From a virus, in the IMG/VR virus record IMGVR_UViG_3300022074_000406, positions 1 through 22,643 of that record: 22,643 nucleotides of DNA; one strand, given 5' to 3'. Position numbers and translations under genes: made by a program. Within the stretch, counting starts at the first letter, position 1. Every line of letters begins with the position of its first letter. The notes below the pieces were generated by a model. That model was given only the letters and a program-made list of their open reading frames with translations. It did no database searches and was not told where the DNA came from. Positions 22,531 to 22,643 of this stretch are shown in pieces.

Positions 22531-22531
22531 C
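22512..22531. repeat. 20-bp near-perfect palindrome overlapping the promoter
   Basis: GTTACACTA and TAGTGCAAC flank a 2-bp centre with one mismatched pair. It covers the -35 box and most of the spacer of the promoter above, so it could be a repressor or activator site. As RNA it would form a second hairpin behind the terminator. Confidence 0.45.
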
Positions 22532-22563
22532 AAAAAACAAAAACCCCCTGCCGAAGCAGGGGG
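22531..22563 (-). terminator. Rho-independent terminator with UUCG loop after the capsid gene
   Basis: On the minus strand CCCCCTGC (22563-22556) pairs perfectly with GCAGGGGG (22551-22544) around TTCG, followed by TTTTTGTTTTTTG. It is a strong terminator 24 nt after the stop of the partial gene at the window edge. Confidence 0.95.
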
Positions 22564-22587
22564 CCAAGTTTTAGCTTGTGTCAGTTA

Positions 22588-22643
22588 TCAGGAAGCGCCT
22601 GACTCACCGAGCATACCACGCACAACGACAAGACCGTACATAT
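22588..22643 (-). CDS. C-terminal end of a probable major capsid protein (partial)
   Basis: Only the last 18 codons are present: MYGLVVVRGMLGESGAS and a TGA stop, entering from the right edge. The frame is chosen because it is the one whose stop lies just before the strong terminator, and because a Val/Gly-rich strand ending fits capsid C-termini. The capsid identity rests on what lies downstream (decoration-like protein, neck, tail) and is inference. Another head gene is possible. Confidence 0.4.
   Translation of the reverse strand, partial: MYGLVVVRGMLGESGAS

Noticed and set aside
1-22643. tRNA genes, CRISPR arrays, insertion sequences, integrase or attachment sites
   Set aside because: No cloverleaf in any gap, no spaced direct repeats, and no transposase or integrase-like protein was seen.

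Overview
The window looks like part of the genome of a contractile-tailed dsDNA phage (myovirus) with a T4-like neck and tail module. It is probably from an uncultured, perhaps marine, source, but that is an impression from family resemblance and not a taxonomic call. Every gene I can support lies on the minus strand, so transcription runs from high to low coordinates. Genes are tightly packed, many with 1-11 bp overlaps, and the few real gaps hold terminators, promoter-like sequences and RNA hairpins.

Region 1 (22643-21587) is the end of the head module. It holds the last codons of a probable major capsid gene with a strong UUCG-loop terminator, then a 195-bp leader with a sigma70-like extended -10 promoter, a palindrome and two RNA hairpins whose 9-nt loops are complementary. 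After that come a likely capsid-surface protein, a 54-aa Lys/Arg/Pro/Ala-rich protein and a second UUCG-loop terminator.

Region 2 (21547-5882) is the neck, tail and baseplate block. It encodes a gp13-like neck protein, a possible capsid-targeted internal protein, a gp14-like neck protein and a gp15-like tail terminator. It continues with an enlarged tail sheath, the tail tube, and a zinc-ribbon baseplate or tail assembly chaperone overlapped by a second frame with signs of a programmed frameshift. The block ends with a 907-aa tape measure, a gp48/gp54-like tube-baseplate protein, a LysM gp53-like protein and a 1016-aa probable baseplate hub protein.

Region 3 (5879-1) turns, with no visible terminator, into DNA metabolism. 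It holds an unknown 390-aa protein, a minimal 400-aa family-A DNA polymerase lacking an exonuclease domain, and a divergent protein with FtsZ/tubulin-like architecture. These are followed by a gp32-like zinc ssDNA-binding protein, an AIPR/DGQHR-type protein (a family known from abortive infection and phage defence), and the start of a RecA/UvsX recombinase behind its own sigma70-like promoter.

The most notable points are the polymerase and tubulin-like genes translationally chained to the baseplate genes, the AIPR homologue between ssb and uvsX, the frameshift candidate at a seven-T run, the candidate kissing-loop leader, and the hairpin-rich ssb leader that resembles T4 gene 32 autoregulation in layout. 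No tRNA, rRNA, CRISPR array, IS element or integrase is visible.
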